From Acinetobacter sp. ANC 3781 (lineage in GTDB: Bacteria; Pseudomonadota; Gammaproteobacteria; Pseudomonadales; Moraxellaceae), in the NCBI RefSeq assembly GCF_004331285.1, contig NZ_SJOH01000007.1, positions 1 through 64,000 on the forward strand: DNA of 64,000 bases, in the 5' to 3' direction. A program made the translations under genes and the position numbers. Of the stretch, positions 15,436-24,731 are shown one piece after another (the first letter of the stretch is position 1; the number at the start of each line of letters is the position of its first letter). The notes under the pieces were generated by a model. The model worked only from the letters and a program-made list of their open reading frames with translations. It had not been told where the DNA came from and searched no databases.

Positions 15436-18273
15436 TTACGGTTTAACTACAACCAACACCTGAATCGCTTCCGGTGTTACCGATAAACCATCAAGCAAGC
15501 TAATGCCTTCTGATTGAAATTTTTGCAGGCGTGCAATTTCGTCTTCACGAATACTTGGATTAAATTGCTTCAAGTAAGTTAAACGGTCAATTTCATATTG
15601 CCATTTATTGCCATACACTTCTTTGGCTTGTTGCTTGAAGTTTGGCAGTGCTGTTTTAGCAAGATCAAGCGCCTGTGCATAACGCTGCTCAATCACATCA
15701 CGGCGGGCTTTCACCACCTGACGACAGCTATTGCTATCCAAATGATGCAAATACGGTTTTAAAATACTCGGATCAATCTTGGCAGATAAGTCCTGTCCTG
15801 TTTCGCTGAGCAATACGCGAATTAACTGTTGTGGCAAACTTGAAGGTAGATTCAATGCTTTTGGTGCAATCACATCCACTTTAAACCACACTTCTAACAA
15901 TAAAGAACCCTGTTTCAAGGCATTCGATTTTAACAGTGCGACGTTGGTGCTACCAAATGACTGGGTGTTAATCATTTCCATCACACTTTCAGTGAATGGA
16001 TGTTCAAGCGTTAAATACTGTGCATCTTCGCGAACTTGTGCCTGATCACGATAGAAAGTCGCAGTCATGCCTTCTTCATCTAAAGACAAACCTTGAACCT
16101 GCATTTGATCAGTTGGCTTAATGATTACCGTACCATTGCTTTGCTCGTCAAAATCGATATTTGTCGATGCCATGAAGCGCTTCATAAACATTGGCAACGT
16201 AGTGTTGTCATCATAGTCTTCAAGCGCTTGAACAATTTCTTGCGCCACAATTGGACGACATGAATTGTATTCAAGCAAGCGGTCACGCCCTTCCTGCAAT
16301 TCAGCTTCCAAGGCTTCACGCTGCACGCTGACTTCTTCAAGCAAATCTTCAAACTGTTGCCCTAAATCTGACAATAAACAATCTTTTAATTTGGCAATGA
16401 AGTTTTCTTGCAGCGTTTGGGCAGCGGGTGAAATATTGCTGAAAATATTTAAACCTTCGTTATACCAACGGAACATACGCTCTTGCGCTGTGCCAGCTAA
16501 ATAAGGCACATGAATTTGAATACGATTTTCCTGACCAATACGATCCAAACGACCAATACGTTGTTCTAAAACATCTGGATTCGCTGGCAAGTCAAATAGG
16601 ATGAGATCAGAGGCAAACTGGAAGTTACGTCCTTCTGAACCAATTTCCGAACATAGTAAAATTTGTGCACCATAAGAATCTTCAGCGAAATAAGCCGCAG
16701 CTTGGTCACGTTCTAAAAGACTCATACCTTCATGGAACATGGCAGTACGAATACCGGCATGTAAACGAAGTACATTTTCCAAAGCTTCGACTACTGGACC
16801 ACTACGCGCGATGAGCAATACTTTTTTATGTTTAAGCTCGGTACGCAGCATTTCCATCAGCCACATCACACGTGGATCATGCTCCATCCACGTGCCATCC
16901 AGCTGTGCTTCTTCAGGCCACATTTGTTCACGCAGCTTGCCGTCTTTCGACCAGTTTGCAGGTGCAGGTAAAGCAACAGGCTGACAGTCACGACCCGGGA
17001 AACCCTGAATCGCTTCACGGGTATTACGGAATAAAATACGGCCTGTACCATGACGGTCCAGCAATTCATGAATGGCACGGAAACGCTGTTCTGGCTCATC
17101 CTGAATGCTATGCCCTAGCAATCCTTCAATCGCAGCTAAATGAGCTGGTTCCAAAGGCAAATCTGACATCAGCACTTCAGCAATTTTTGCGGTGTGATGA
17201 TATTGCTCTTCTTCATCCAGAAAACGATTGAGTGAGCTAAAACGCTGCGGATCAAGTAAACGTAAACGGGCAAAATGGCTTTCTACCCCTAACTGCTCAG
17301 GTGTTGCGGTAAGCAATAATACACCCGGGGTTTTTTCAGCAAGTTCTTCAACCAGATCGTAACGGTCATTCCCACCTTCTTCTTCGCTCCACATCAAGTG
17401 ATGCGCTTCATCTACGACAAGAAGGTCAAAACCGGCTTCTAATGCTTGTTCACGCAAATCATCGTGATCGACCATTAAATCGACACTGGCAATAATGCAT
17501 TGCTCAGTCAAGAATGGATTTAAATCTGGATCATGTTCTTTAATAGACGCAGTACGGGTTAAATCAAATAATGAGAATTGAAGATTGAAACGGCGGCGCA
17601 TCTCAATCATCCACTGATATTGCAGTGAATCTGGAACCAAAATCAGAATACGTTCTGAACGACCAGTTTTAAGCTGCTGGTGAATGATCAAGCCGGCTTC
17701 AATGGTTTTACCCAAACCTACTTCATCGGCAAGTAAAACACGCGGCGCAAAACGTTGACCGACTTCATGTGCAATATACAGCTGATGGGGAATCAGACCA
17801 ACACGTGCCCCAATCATGCCACGCAATGGACTGGATTTCATATTGGCTTGCATCATCAAGGCTTCAATACGAAGGTCATACCATTCTTTATAGTCCACCT
17901 GACTGGCTAGCAAACGGTCCAGCGGTTTTGAAAGCTGAATATGTGCACCAACACGGGTTTCGTTTAAAGCTTTACGTTCTTCAGTGCCATCTTCAAGGGT
18001 ACGGATTACGTTATAACGCACCACGCCATGACGGTCTTCAAAAGACTCAACCAGCCACTTTGTGCCTTCCTGATCCTGCAATTCATCTTTAATATTAAAA
18101 ACAATACGTGATAAAGGTGCATTGTTACGTGCGTAAACACGTGTTTCATCACTCTTCGGGAATAAGATGCTAACCGATCGTTCATCTACATCAATGAGAA
18201 CCCCTAATCCAAGCTCTGTTTCTGTATCCGATAACCAACGCTGACCAATAGCAAACTGATGCAATTTTTCCAC
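15436..18273 (-). CDS. rapA: RNA polymerase-associated ATPase RapA (HepA)
   Basis: A 945-residue Swi2/Snf2-family protein. The N-terminal Tudor-like part begins FAIGQRWLSDTETELGLG. The helicase core has Walker A LLADEVGLGKT (Lys189), the DEAHH box near residue 290, LLLTATPEQLG and, in the second lobe, RIGRLDRIGQ. RapA recycles RNA polymerase after transcription. The longest frame starts with GTG at 18273; a TTG at 18264, preceded by AAGGTGG at good spacing, is a serious alternative that would trim three residues. It is monocistronic, with its own terminator. Confidence 0.95.
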   Translation of the reverse strand: MEKLHQFAIGQRWLSDTETELGLGVLIDVDERSVSILFPKSDETRVYARNNAPLSRIVFNIKDELQDQEGTKWLVESFEDRHGVVRYNVIRTLEDGTEERKALNETRVGAHIQLSKPLDRLLASQVDYKEWYDLRIEALMMQANMKSSPLRGMIGARVGLIPHQLYIAHEVGQRFAPRVLLADEVGLGKTIEAGLIIHQQLKTGRSERILILVPDSLQYQWMIEMRRRFNLQFSLFDLTRTASIKEHDPDLNPFLTEQCIIASVDLMVDHDDLREQALEAGFDLLVVDEAHHLMWSEEEGGNDRYDLVEELAEKTPGVLLLTATPEQLGVESHFARLRLLDPQRFSSLNRFLDEEEQYHHTAKIAEVLMSDLPLEPAHLAAIEGLLGHSIQDEPEQRFRAIHELLDRHGTGRILFRNTREAIQGFPGRDCQPVALPAPANWSKDGKLREQMWPEEAQLDGTWMEHDPRVMWLMEMLRTELKHKKVLLIARSGPVVEALENVLRLHAGIRTAMFHEGMSLLERDQAAAYFAEDSYGAQILLCSEIGSEGRNFQFASDLILFDLPANPDVLEQRIGRLDRIGQENRIQIHVPYLAGTAQERMFRWYNEGLNIFSNISPAAQTLQENFIAKLKDCLLSDLGQQFEDLLEEVSVQREALEAELQEGRDRLLEYNSCRPIVAQEIVQALEDYDDNTTLPMFMKRFMASTNIDFDEQSNGTVIIKPTDQMQVQGLSLDEEGMTATFYRDQAQVREDAQYLTLEHPFTESVMEMINTQSFGSTNVALLKSNALKQGSLLLEVWFKVDVIAPKALNLPSSLPQQLIRVLLSETGQDLSAKIDPSILKPYLHHLDSNSCRQVVKARRDVIEQRYAQALDLAKTALPNFKQQAKEVYGNKWQYEIDRLTYLKQFNPSIREDEIARLQKFQSEGISLLDGLSVTPEAIQVLVVVKP

Positions 18274-18417
18274 CTTTATCTAAAAATGAGGACACTTATT
18301 TTCCAGATCAAAACCTGTTTAGTATTTGAGCAAGAAAATAGGTCTTTAAGCAATATATTTTGACATAAAGCCCACTAAAAAGTGCGCAAAATCGATGACG
18401 ATTAAAAAGTTTTTACC

Positions 18418-19062
18418 TTAAAAAGGAACAGGATAATAAAACTCCACCCGTTCCTCTGTTTGAGGATGGTAAAAACTCAAGTGTTCAGCATGCAAGCACA
18501 GTCGAGGAATCAACTGTTGCTGCTCTGGTGTAGCATACAAGGTATCACCCACAATCGGATGACCGAGATACTGCATATGTACACGAAGCTGATGTGAACG
18601 ACCTGTAATGGGAGTAAGTTTGACACGCGTTACCGCCTGCCCTTGAATTTCAAAATGTTCGATGGCTTGCCAATGGGTAAGTGCAGGCTTGTTATGATTG
18701 GGAGCAGCAATATGTAAAGGTGGATGTTCAGGATCGTAAATGACCGGGACATCAACCGTACCTTCGCCGTCAAGATGTCCGGCAACGACGGCCTGATAGG
18801 TTTTTTCTGTTTGGCGTTCCTGAAACTGACGGGAAATGGTTTTTTGCCCCCATTTAGTCAGACCAAAAACCAAAATACCTGAAGTATCACGATCCAGACG
18901 ATGAATCAGTAAAGTTTTCGGTTCTATTTTTAATAATCTGTTGATCACGCAATCTTGTAAATCTTCAGTTTTACCGGGAACGGTGAGTACACCTGCAGGT
19001 TTATGGATCACCATAAAATCTTCGTCACGATGTATCAGGTGTTCGGTTAGAAAATTACTCAA
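18418..19062 (-). CDS. rluA: RluA-family pseudouridine synthase
   Basis: A 214-residue enzyme, the compact length of E. coli RluA, which isomerises U746 of 23S rRNA and U32 of several tRNAs. The catalytic motif HRLDRDTSG carries Asp57, and the family motifs KPAGVLTVPG, KPALTHW, LTPITGRSHQLRVHM and HPIVGD are all present. There is no S4 domain, which again favours RluA over RluC or RluD. The gene lies alone between rapA and the carrier-protein gene. The exact target uridines are inferred from length and motif similarity. Confidence 0.85.
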   Translation of the reverse strand: MSNFLTEHLIHRDEDFMVIHKPAGVLTVPGKTEDLQDCVINRLLKIEPKTLLIHRLDRDTSGILVFGLTKWGQKTISRQFQERQTEKTYQAVVAGHLDGEGTVDVPVIYDPEHPPLHIAAPNHNKPALTHWQAIEHFEIQGQAVTRVKLTPITGRSHQLRVHMQYLGHPIVGDTLYATPEQQQLIPRLCLHAEHLSFYHPQTEERVEFYYPVPF

Positions 19063-19191
19063 TGTTCAATCCCAGGCTGATCGCGAAAACAAGCCGGCAA
19101 TGATAGAAAGCTTGGCGCAGAATTACAATGCGCAATACTACAATTGGCGACGGATTTTCCGATTTTGCTCAAAAATTATTTCAATCTCGCG

Positions 19192-19923
19192 TTATGAACG
19201 TGCGGATTGCAATATAAAACCCACCAAATCATGTAAAGAAGCATGCTCTACAATATCTTCGTACCTCACATTTGCACCATGCGCACGCCAAGTTCCGACC
19301 AAAGTGACGATAGTGATAGAATCCAGACCGTATTGTTTCAAATCGATATAAGGATCAATTTCAAGCGCATCCATATTCAGCTGCTCTGCAACGGCAAGCA
19401 TGATCCCCTTGGTTGAAAGCACATAATTTGACGGTGCACTTAAATCCCACAGCCGAGCTAAACTATAACTATTCATGTGGTGCAAACCTTGTGCCGAGAT
19501 ATTTTCTATCCACTGTATATGCTGATCTTGATTTGGCAATAAAATTGCATCATCAACCACACAGATCTGTTCAGTCACACTTTGCAGGTGCGGTAAAATC
19601 TGTTTCAGCATCGGCGTGACCTGCCCAGCAAAAATCAGTTGTGGATGAGATGATGCATATTCACCGAGTTGTTGCATTCCCTGCATTAAGTCATCCCCAT
19701 ACAAATCAACAATTGGAATATCTAAGGCTTTGGCTTTATTGCTGATCTGGATTAGATTATTCATCAGGTCGCTGTGTTGTATGCCTTGAAGCATCCGCAA
19801 ATTTTGTAATCCAACAAGTACCAATACTGAATGTGCAGCAGCAAGCTGCCATTTGGCTTGAGATGGAGCAAGTTGAATTTTTTTGGGCATGGGATACAGC
19901 ATGGGAAAACTACTATTTAGCAT
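19192..19923 (-). CDS. Degenerate isochorismatase-like protein with carrier-protein domain
   Basis: A 243-residue protein built like EntB: an isochorismatase-like part (about 1-175, opening with YPMPKKIQLA) and a C-terminal aryl-carrier-like domain (about 180-240) with the phosphopantetheine motif YGLDS (Ser202) and a helix ending VEHASLHDLVGF. In EntB the hydrolase needs an Asp in its first strand, a Lys and a Cys; here the first position reads VGLQN (Asn41), and no clear Lys or Cys equivalents are seen. The hydrolase is therefore probably inactive while the carrier Ser is kept. No siderophore synthetase genes are near. Confidence 0.72.
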   Translation of the reverse strand: MLNSSFPMLYPMPKKIQLAPSQAKWQLAAAHSVLVLVGLQNLRMLQGIQHSDLMNNLIQISNKAKALDIPIVDLYGDDLMQGMQQLGEYASSHPQLIFAGQVTPMLKQILPHLQSVTEQICVVDDAILLPNQDQHIQWIENISAQGLHHMNSYSLARLWDLSAPSNYVLSTKGIMLAVAEQLNMDALEIDPYIDLKQYGLDSITIVTLVGTWRAHGANVRYEDIVEHASLHDLVGFILQSARS

Positions 19924-20066
19924 ATTGCAACATTGCTGTATGCTAGCCTAAATTGTATAAGTTAATAAGTTTTTGATTAACGCTGTAAGATTAAAAACAT
20001 TCTAAAAATCTGTCCAACACACAAAATAAACAGTAAATTTATGAAATATAATAATTTTTAAAGCCT

Positions 20067-20684
20067 ATGGATATTTTACTTCACTATATTGATTTAGTTG
20101 GAACTTTTGCTTTCGCCTTAAGTGGAGCAATGCTGGGTATAGAGAAAAAATATGACATTTTTGGGATATTCTCCTTAACGGCGATCACGGCAATTGGCGG
20201 AGGTGTTCTTCGAGATTTATGTCTTTCCGCCACCCCTCCTTCAGGTCTCATTAATGAAGAATATTTCTTTGCAATTTTCCTAGCATTTCTATTAAGTATT
20301 TTATTTCAACATATAGTTTTTTCTTTAGATAAAGCTTCTTTATTATTTGATGCCTTGGGATTGGGATTTTTTGCCGCATTTGGGGCAAATAAGACTTATG
20401 CACATACCGGTAGCGTACAACTTTCAATTATCATGGGCTGTATGAGTGCGGTCGGTGGTGGGTGTTTACGGGATGTTTTATGTGGACGTACACCGATTAT
20501 ATTTACCAAGGAAATCTATGCAAGTGCGGCAATCATAGGCGCTGCAATCGAGGTTCTAGGTTCAAGTGGTGTTATTTCATCTGCTTATAGTATCTGGATT
20601 GCAATAATTACCTGCACTCTAATTCGTCTGATTTCATTGTATTACGGGTTAAATTTACCCACAATAAGGTTAAAATCAAAATAA
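20067..20684 (+). CDS. TRIC/UPF0126 family membrane protein (YicG-like)
   Basis: A 205-residue protein with about seven membrane helices and an internal duplication. The first half carries ITAIGGGVLRDLCL, the second MSAVGGGCLRDVLCG. These glycine kinks are the mark of prokaryotic TRIC-type cation channels (UPF0126). The fold conducts monovalent cations in characterised homologues; its role in this cell is not known. The ATG at 20067 starts directly before the first helix. There are no operon partners. Confidence 0.85.
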   Translation: MDILLHYIDLVGTFAFALSGAMLGIEKKYDIFGIFSLTAITAIGGGVLRDLCLSATPPSGLINEEYFFAIFLAFLLSILFQHIVFSLDKASLLFDALGLGFFAAFGANKTYAHTGSVQLSIIMGCMSAVGGGCLRDVLCGRTPIIFTKEIYASAAIIGAAIEVLGSSGVISSAYSIWIAIITCTLIRLISLYYGLNLPTIRLKSK

Positions 20685-20693
20685 TTTCTAGAA

Positions 20694-20834
20694 ATGCTAA
20701 AGCGAACCATCCTAGTTTTATTAGAGGCAGTTTATTTAAGTTCAACAACCTTTCCTAAGGCATTATTTATATTTTTATGGAATAAATCCCCAAGCAGTTG
20801 GGGTAGCTTTGAAACGAGGTTATCTCGTGTGTAG
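20694..20834 (+). other. Short open frame of uncertain status
   Basis: A 46-codon frame opens at an ATG ten bases after the TRIC gene and ends TAG at 20832-20834. The product has a hydrophobic start (ILVLLEAVYL) and ends SWGSFETRLSRV. No family was recognised and no clear ribosome site is present. Its end overlaps the hairpin array, so it may be a fragment of a lost gene or chance. Confidence 0.25.
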
Positions 20835-20882
20835 GTGAATAGGAAAAGTCCAAAATTGGACTTAAAATATCCCTCTACACAC
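20788..20882. other. Array of three hairpins, candidate structured RNA or mobile-element relic
   Basis: Three inverted repeats lie side by side: CCCCAA-GCAG-TTGGGG (20788-20803), ACGAG-GTTAT-CTCGT (20814-20828) and a 56-base imperfect palindrome (20827-20882). The outer arms of the palindrome are GTGTGTAG/CTACACAC, and its core is AAGTCCAA-AA-TTGGACTT (20846-20863). No T run follows, so it is not a simple terminator. Beyond 20882 to 21037 the gap is AT-rich with nothing recognised. Confidence 0.5.
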
Positions 20883-21037
20883 TAACCATAATGAATTTAA
20901 ATTTAAACAGTAGATCAAAAAAAAAATGATTATCTCTCATGCCTGGATGTTAGGCATTCTTCAAGTTTCATGTTATGCCTTAATTTTAGTTAAGATCTAA
21001 TTTCTCCCTCTAGTTTTCGAAAAGCTAAAGATGAGTT

Positions 21038-21457
21038 TTATCCTTGAACCTGCGCTAAAAACTTCTCTATCGCCTGTTGAGCAATCTCCGCATCTTCAAA
21101 GGATTTCACGCCTGACACACCCATTGCTCCAACAAGCTGCCCTTGATACATAATTGGCTCACCACCTTCCAACATTCCTGAGAAACTATCCATGGTCAGA
21201 AAGCCCATTTGACCGCCTTTGATAATATCTTCAAAAAGCTTGGAAGGACGACGGCTCATTGCCGAGCATTTGGCTTTTTCGATTGCCAAATTTGCAGTCA
21301 TTGGCGCTGCACCATCCATACGTTTCACCGCAAGCAAAGTGCCTGTTTCATCCACCACAGCAATACTGACATTGAAACTGTTTTGAATAGCGTATTGATG
21401 AGCTTCATTTAATAAAAATTCAGCATCGCTTAAAGTCAAATAATGTTTGGTTTGCAT
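21038..21457 (-). CDS. GlcG/HbpS family heme-binding-like protein
   Basis: A 139-residue protein of the GlcG/HbpS (DUF336) family: SIAVVDETGTLLAVKRMDGA, TANLAIEKAKCSAM and MGVSGVKSFEDAEIAQ follow the family pattern. Members form octamers and some bind heme or cobalamin-related ligands; many act as accessory proteins. There is no signal peptide, so this one is likely cytoplasmic. It lies downstream of hemL but is separated from it by hemL's terminator, so a shared transcript is unlikely even though the heme theme is suggestive. Confidence 0.85.
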   Translation of the reverse strand: MQTKHYLTLSDAEFLLNEAHQYAIQNSFNVSIAVVDETGTLLAVKRMDGAAPMTANLAIEKAKCSAMSRRPSKLFEDIIKGGQMGFLTMDSFSGMLEGGEPIMYQGQLVGAMGVSGVKSFEDAEIAQQAIEKFLAQVQG

Positions 21458-21486
21458 TCGTCTTTTTCCCTTTTCAAAATCCCTAT

Positions 21487-21511
21487 AAAAAAGCCCGAAC
21501 GAATTCGGGCC
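21487..21511 (-). terminator. Intrinsic terminator after hemL
   Basis: GCCCGAA (21493-21499) pairs with TTCGGGC (21504-21510). On the minus strand it is followed by T6. Confidence 0.9.
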
Positions 21512-21534
21512 TGATCTAATGTAAACTCTAAATA

Positions 21535-22836
21535 TTAAGCTTTCATTTCTGCAAAGGTTTCTTTGGCAACTTGAATCGTATAAGCAATATCTTCATCACT
21601 ATGCGCAGCTGAAATAAAGCCAGCTTCAAAAGCAGATGGTGCAAGGTTCACGCCACGACTTAACATGCCATGGAAAAATTTACGGAACGCAGCAACATTA
21701 CATTTCAACATTGAATCGAAACTGGTGATGTCTTCTTGATCGGTAAAGTACAAACCAAACATACCACCAACTTGTTGAGTCTTAAACGGAATACCTGCTT
21801 CTTTCGCCGCTACTTCTAAGCCTGAAAGTAACTTAGCAAGTTGTGCAGTTAAATTCTCATAGAAGCCTTCGGCACGTAAATGTTTGAACATTTCAATACC
21901 AGCCCGCATCGCCAGTGGATTACCAGACAATGTGCCCGCTTGATACACTTTACCCAATGGCGCGATGCATTCCATCACTTCGCGTTTACCACCAAAAGCA
22001 CCTACAGGTAAGCCGGCACCAATGATCTTACCCAACGTAGTTAAATCAGGTGTTACGCCATAGTGAGCCTGTGCGCCACCCAAACCGACACGGAAGCCAG
22101 TCATCACTTCATCAATAATAAACACTGAACCATGTTCATCACATACATCACGAATGGCTTGCAGGAAACCATCAATTGGTTTCACCAAGTTCATGTTTCC
22201 TGCCACAGGCTCAACGATTACACCAGCAATTTCAGAACCAAATTTCGCGAAGCATTCTTTTAAAATCGCAATATCATTGTATGGAAGCGTGAGCGTATGC
22301 TTGGCAAAATCAGCAGGCACACCCGCCGAAGTCGCCTCACCTTCACCACTGGTCAACATACCTGAGCCTGCTTTAACCAAAAGTGAGTCTGAATGACCGT
22401 GGTAGCAGCCTTCAAATTTTACAATCTTGTCACGACCGGTATAACCGCGTGCTAGACGAATCGCGGTCATGGTCGCTTCCGTACCTGAGTTGGTCATGCG
22501 AACCAATTCAATTGACGGCATAATTTCACAGATAATATCTGCCAATGTAGTTTCATGTACGGTTGGTGCACCAAAACTTAAACCATCAACCGCAGCATCC
22601 TGAACGGCGTTAATAATTGCCGGATGCGCATGCCCCAAGATCATCGGTCCCCATGAACCTACGTAATCGACATAGCGTTTACCATCAACATCGAACAAAT
22701 ATGCGCCTTTGGCTTTTTCAATAAATACAGGCGTACCGCCCACCCCATTAAATGCACGTACTGGCGAATTCACCCCACCTGGAATATGTTTGCTGGCTTG
22801 TTTAAACAATTGTTCTTGCTTTGGAGATAAGCTCAT
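21535..22836 (-). CDS. hemL: Glutamate-1-semialdehyde 2,1-aminomutase
   Basis: A 433-residue PLP-dependent class III aminotransferase-fold enzyme that converts glutamate-1-semialdehyde to 5-aminolevulinate, an early step of tetrapyrrole synthesis by the C5 route. The N-terminal [12 protein letters not shown], the [18 protein letters not shown] cofactor loop, [11 protein letters not shown], and the Schiff-base Lys in [17 protein letters not shown] are all typical. The length is normal. It lies 39 bases downstream of thiE on the same strand, so the two vitamin/cofactor genes probably share a transcript ending at the following terminator. Confidence 0.97.
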   Translation of the reverse strand: MSLSPKQEQLFKQASKHIPGGVNSPVRAFNGVGGTPVFIEKAKGAYLFDVDGKRYVDYVGSWGPMILGHAHPAIINAVQDAAVDGLSFGAPTVHETTLADIICEIMPSIELVRMTNSGTEATMTAIRLARGYTGRDKIVKFEGCYHGHSDSLLVKAGSGMLTSGEGEATSAGVPADFAKHTLTLPYNDIAILKECFAKFGSEIAGVIVEPVAGNMNLVKPIDGFLQAIRDVCDEHGSVFIIDEVMTGFRVGLGGAQAHYGVTPDLTTLGKIIGAGLPVGAFGGKREVMECIAPLGKVYQAGTLSGNPLAMRAGIEMFKHLRAEGFYENLTAQLAKLLSGLEVAAKEAGIPFKTQQVGGMFGLYFTDQEDITSFDSMLKCNVAAFRKFFHGMLSRGVNLAPSAFEAGFISAAHSDEDIAYTIQVAKETFAEMKA

Positions 22837-22875
22837 GAAGGCACTCGACTAAAAATTAAATCAATCAAAAATATT

Positions 22876-23496
22876 TTATGCGGTAGCTTGAAAAAGTGCA
22901 GACCATTCATCTAACCGCTCAGGAATGGCATGCATAGGAAGTCCCAATATGTCGCTAATTACTGCGCAATAATCCGCCCCGGATTCAATGACTTCGCTGG
23001 AGTTCTCAACCGTTAAACCGCCAATCGCACAGAGGGGTACGTTCAGTTTTTCTTTGGCCAGTTTTAAGGTTTCTAAGCCAATGTTTCCTGCTTCAGGTTT
23101 AGTGTGGGTAGCATAGATCGCACCAAATGCTACATAATTTGCACCCTCTGCAATTGCCTGTTCAGCCAAATCAAGGGAGTTATTACAGCTGCGACCGATC
23201 AACACGCCTTGAGGCAAACGCGCAACTGCCTCGACAATAGAACCATCATCCTGACCTAAATGCACACCCACACCGTATTTGACGGCCATTTCAAGATCAT
23301 CATTAATCACGAAAGGCACACCGTATTCAGCACACATGGCTTTCATATACTCGATTTCATAAAGTTGATCGTCTTTAGCGACTTTTTTACGACGGTATTG
23401 CAAGACCGCAATGCCGCCATTCGCCATTGCACCTTCTAACTTCGCCAATAAAATCTCTATAGGGTCATCATTGGTAATCAGATATAAACCGCGCAT
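22876..23496 (-). CDS. thiE: Thiamine-phosphate synthase
   Basis: A 206-residue TIM-barrel enzyme that couples hydroxymethylpyrimidine diphosphate and thiazole phosphate to make thiamine phosphate. It shows LYLITND at the start, VLQYRRK, the pyrophosphate-binding FVINDDLEMA, VHLGQDDGS, IGRSCNN, YVAFGAIYATHTK and IGGLTVEN. No TPP riboswitch-like CTGAGA element was found ahead of it. It is the first gene of a probable thiE-hemL unit. thiS and thiG lie 39 kb away in the window. Confidence 0.95.
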   Translation of the reverse strand: MRGLYLITNDDPIEILLAKLEGAMANGGIAVLQYRRKKVAKDDQLYEIEYMKAMCAEYGVPFVINDDLEMAVKYGVGVHLGQDDGSIVEAVARLPQGVLIGRSCNNSLDLAEQAIAEGANYVAFGAIYATHTKPEAGNIGLETLKLAKEKLNVPLCAIGGLTVENSSEVIESGADYCAVISDILGLPMHAIPERLDEWSALFQATA

Positions 23497-23524
23497 AACA
23501 AACTGCCAAAACTAAAACTGCCCT

Positions 23525-23530
23525 ATTATA
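23525..23530 (-). promoter_or_regulatory. Probable -10 box for thiE
   Basis: TATAAT on the minus strand about 29 bases before the thiE start. The -35 region is poor. The context ATGCCTATAAT also occurs before pyrD. Confidence 0.4.
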
Positions 23531-23857
23531 GGCATATCAAGAGCAAGATTCAGCGTATCCGGCTTATTTTCATAAAGATAAAATCAATAAATTCGTAAAA
23601 ATCTAAAAATATATAACCAACGCATTTTTTTCGGAATAAGTGAAAAAATACCTATGTTTAGTGACAGCTCATGTAGGTATTAAACGGGTTAATCAATCTA
23701 CAGAATACCGATAAACAACAATACAATGTAAAAATAAAATTTGGAACGACCATCTGACTTTATCATTCTTGGTGAGAAAAACACGCTTAAGGAAGCAAAG
23801 GATTAGAGAGAGTCACTTTATTTGCGCTGCACGATCAACTTCTACTAAAATAAATCA

Positions 23858-23892
23858 ATAAAAAAAGCCTAGAGAAAGGTCGCTCTAGGCTT
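23858..23892 (-). terminator. Strong minus-strand terminator without an adjacent gene
   Basis: AAGCCTAGAG (23865-23874) pairs with CTCTAGGCTT (23883-23892), followed on the minus strand by a T7 run. The nearest upstream minus-strand gene (DUF962) ends 184 bases away. Confidence 0.85.
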
Positions 23893-24075
23893 GGAAAACT
23901 TAAGATTACAAATTTATTCAATCCGAGAAATTAATTGAATAAGTACAGAACCATTAATAAAATATTCATTATATTTTTGCAAGCACGAGTCAGTCAAATT
24001 CTGTATTATTTTATCTTAAGGTAAAATTTGGTTTTTTGATAGAGCAACTTTCGTCCACAAAAAATGTTTCATTCA

Positions 24076-24465
24076 TTAACTTGAAATTTTATCCATTGAA
24101 CGATCCCTTAGACTTAAATTTCCCCGCAACACATCAGATAACATACGCCAGTCTGAAATAAAACTATATAGGGGTTGTTTAAAACTGGCCGGTTTATTCT
24201 TTTCAAACATGAAATGTCCTACCCATGCACAGGCATAGCCGGACAATAAACCATAAGCCAAATATTTTGGTTTTCTTTGGCGAATGGCCTTGCTAAAGAA
24301 ATACACCCCGACGCTGCTTCCAAATACATGCAAACGGCGACTGCTAATATTACGGTGTTCAGTCAAATAAAAACGGTAAAATTCATGATAGTTCTGAATC
24401 GGAAGTTGAAATTCCGGTTCTCGATGATGTTCGAAGTTTAGCTTTACAAGTCCATTCATTGTCAT
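24076..24465 (-). CDS. DUF962 (Mpo1-like) membrane protein
   Basis: A 129-residue protein of the DUF962 family: FYRFYLTEHRNISSRRLHVFG (His and Arg residues conserved), a short hydrophobic core, and YACAWVGHFMFEKNKPASFKQPLYS followed by SDWRML. The yeast relative Mpo1 is an iron-dependent dioxygenase that shortens 2-hydroxy fatty acids, and the conserved histidines seen here correspond to its metal-binding set. Whether the bacterial protein does the same is unknown. Two or three membrane passes are likely. Confidence 0.85.
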   Translation of the reverse strand: MTMNGLVKLNFEHHREPEFQLPIQNYHEFYRFYLTEHRNISSRRLHVFGSSVGVYFFSKAIRQRKPKYLAYGLLSGYACAWVGHFMFEKNKPASFKQPLYSFISDWRMLSDVLRGNLSLRDRSMDKISS

Positions 24466-24731
24466 AATCCAGAGTATTTTTATTTAAGTTAGCGCATATT
24501 TTATACAAATAAAAGCTTAGTTTGCTAATAGTTTTTGTTCATTTCCAAAGCAATTACTTAAGAATTGCTTCGTCAAGTCTTACATGAAAAATCATTTTCG
24601 TTACAATCGGGGACTTAAAATTCAGAATACAAGTTTAGCGCTATAAAAGAATAGATTTCATAACGCATTTGTACCGTAAAGCTGACGCATTTCATTGCTG
24701 AAATAACGTCAAAAAATTAGGATGAAAGATC

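Larger units (their letters stand above)
23497..24075. other. 579-base gap with hairpins and no gene recognised
   Basis: It contains the thiE promoter at its left end, an inverted repeat AATACCTA/TAGGTATT (23647-23654 with 23674-23681) and a strong minus-strand terminator at 23858-23892. No reading frame longer than 60 codons was found. A small RNA on the minus strand ending at that terminator is possible. Confidence 0.4.

Noticed and set aside
17769..18092. Plus-strand open frame of 107 codons
   Set aside because: It lies wholly antisense to rapA, whose protein motifs are complete in this stretch; the antisense product shows no family features.
18941..19351. 136-codon plus-strand frame
   Set aside because: It overlaps the 5' end of the pseudouridine synthase and the 3' end of the carrier-protein gene in antisense; both real genes have clear motifs there.
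23497..23600. Possible TPP riboswitch before thiE
   Set aside because: No CTGAGA-type thi-box or paired helices were found upstream of thiE or thiS.
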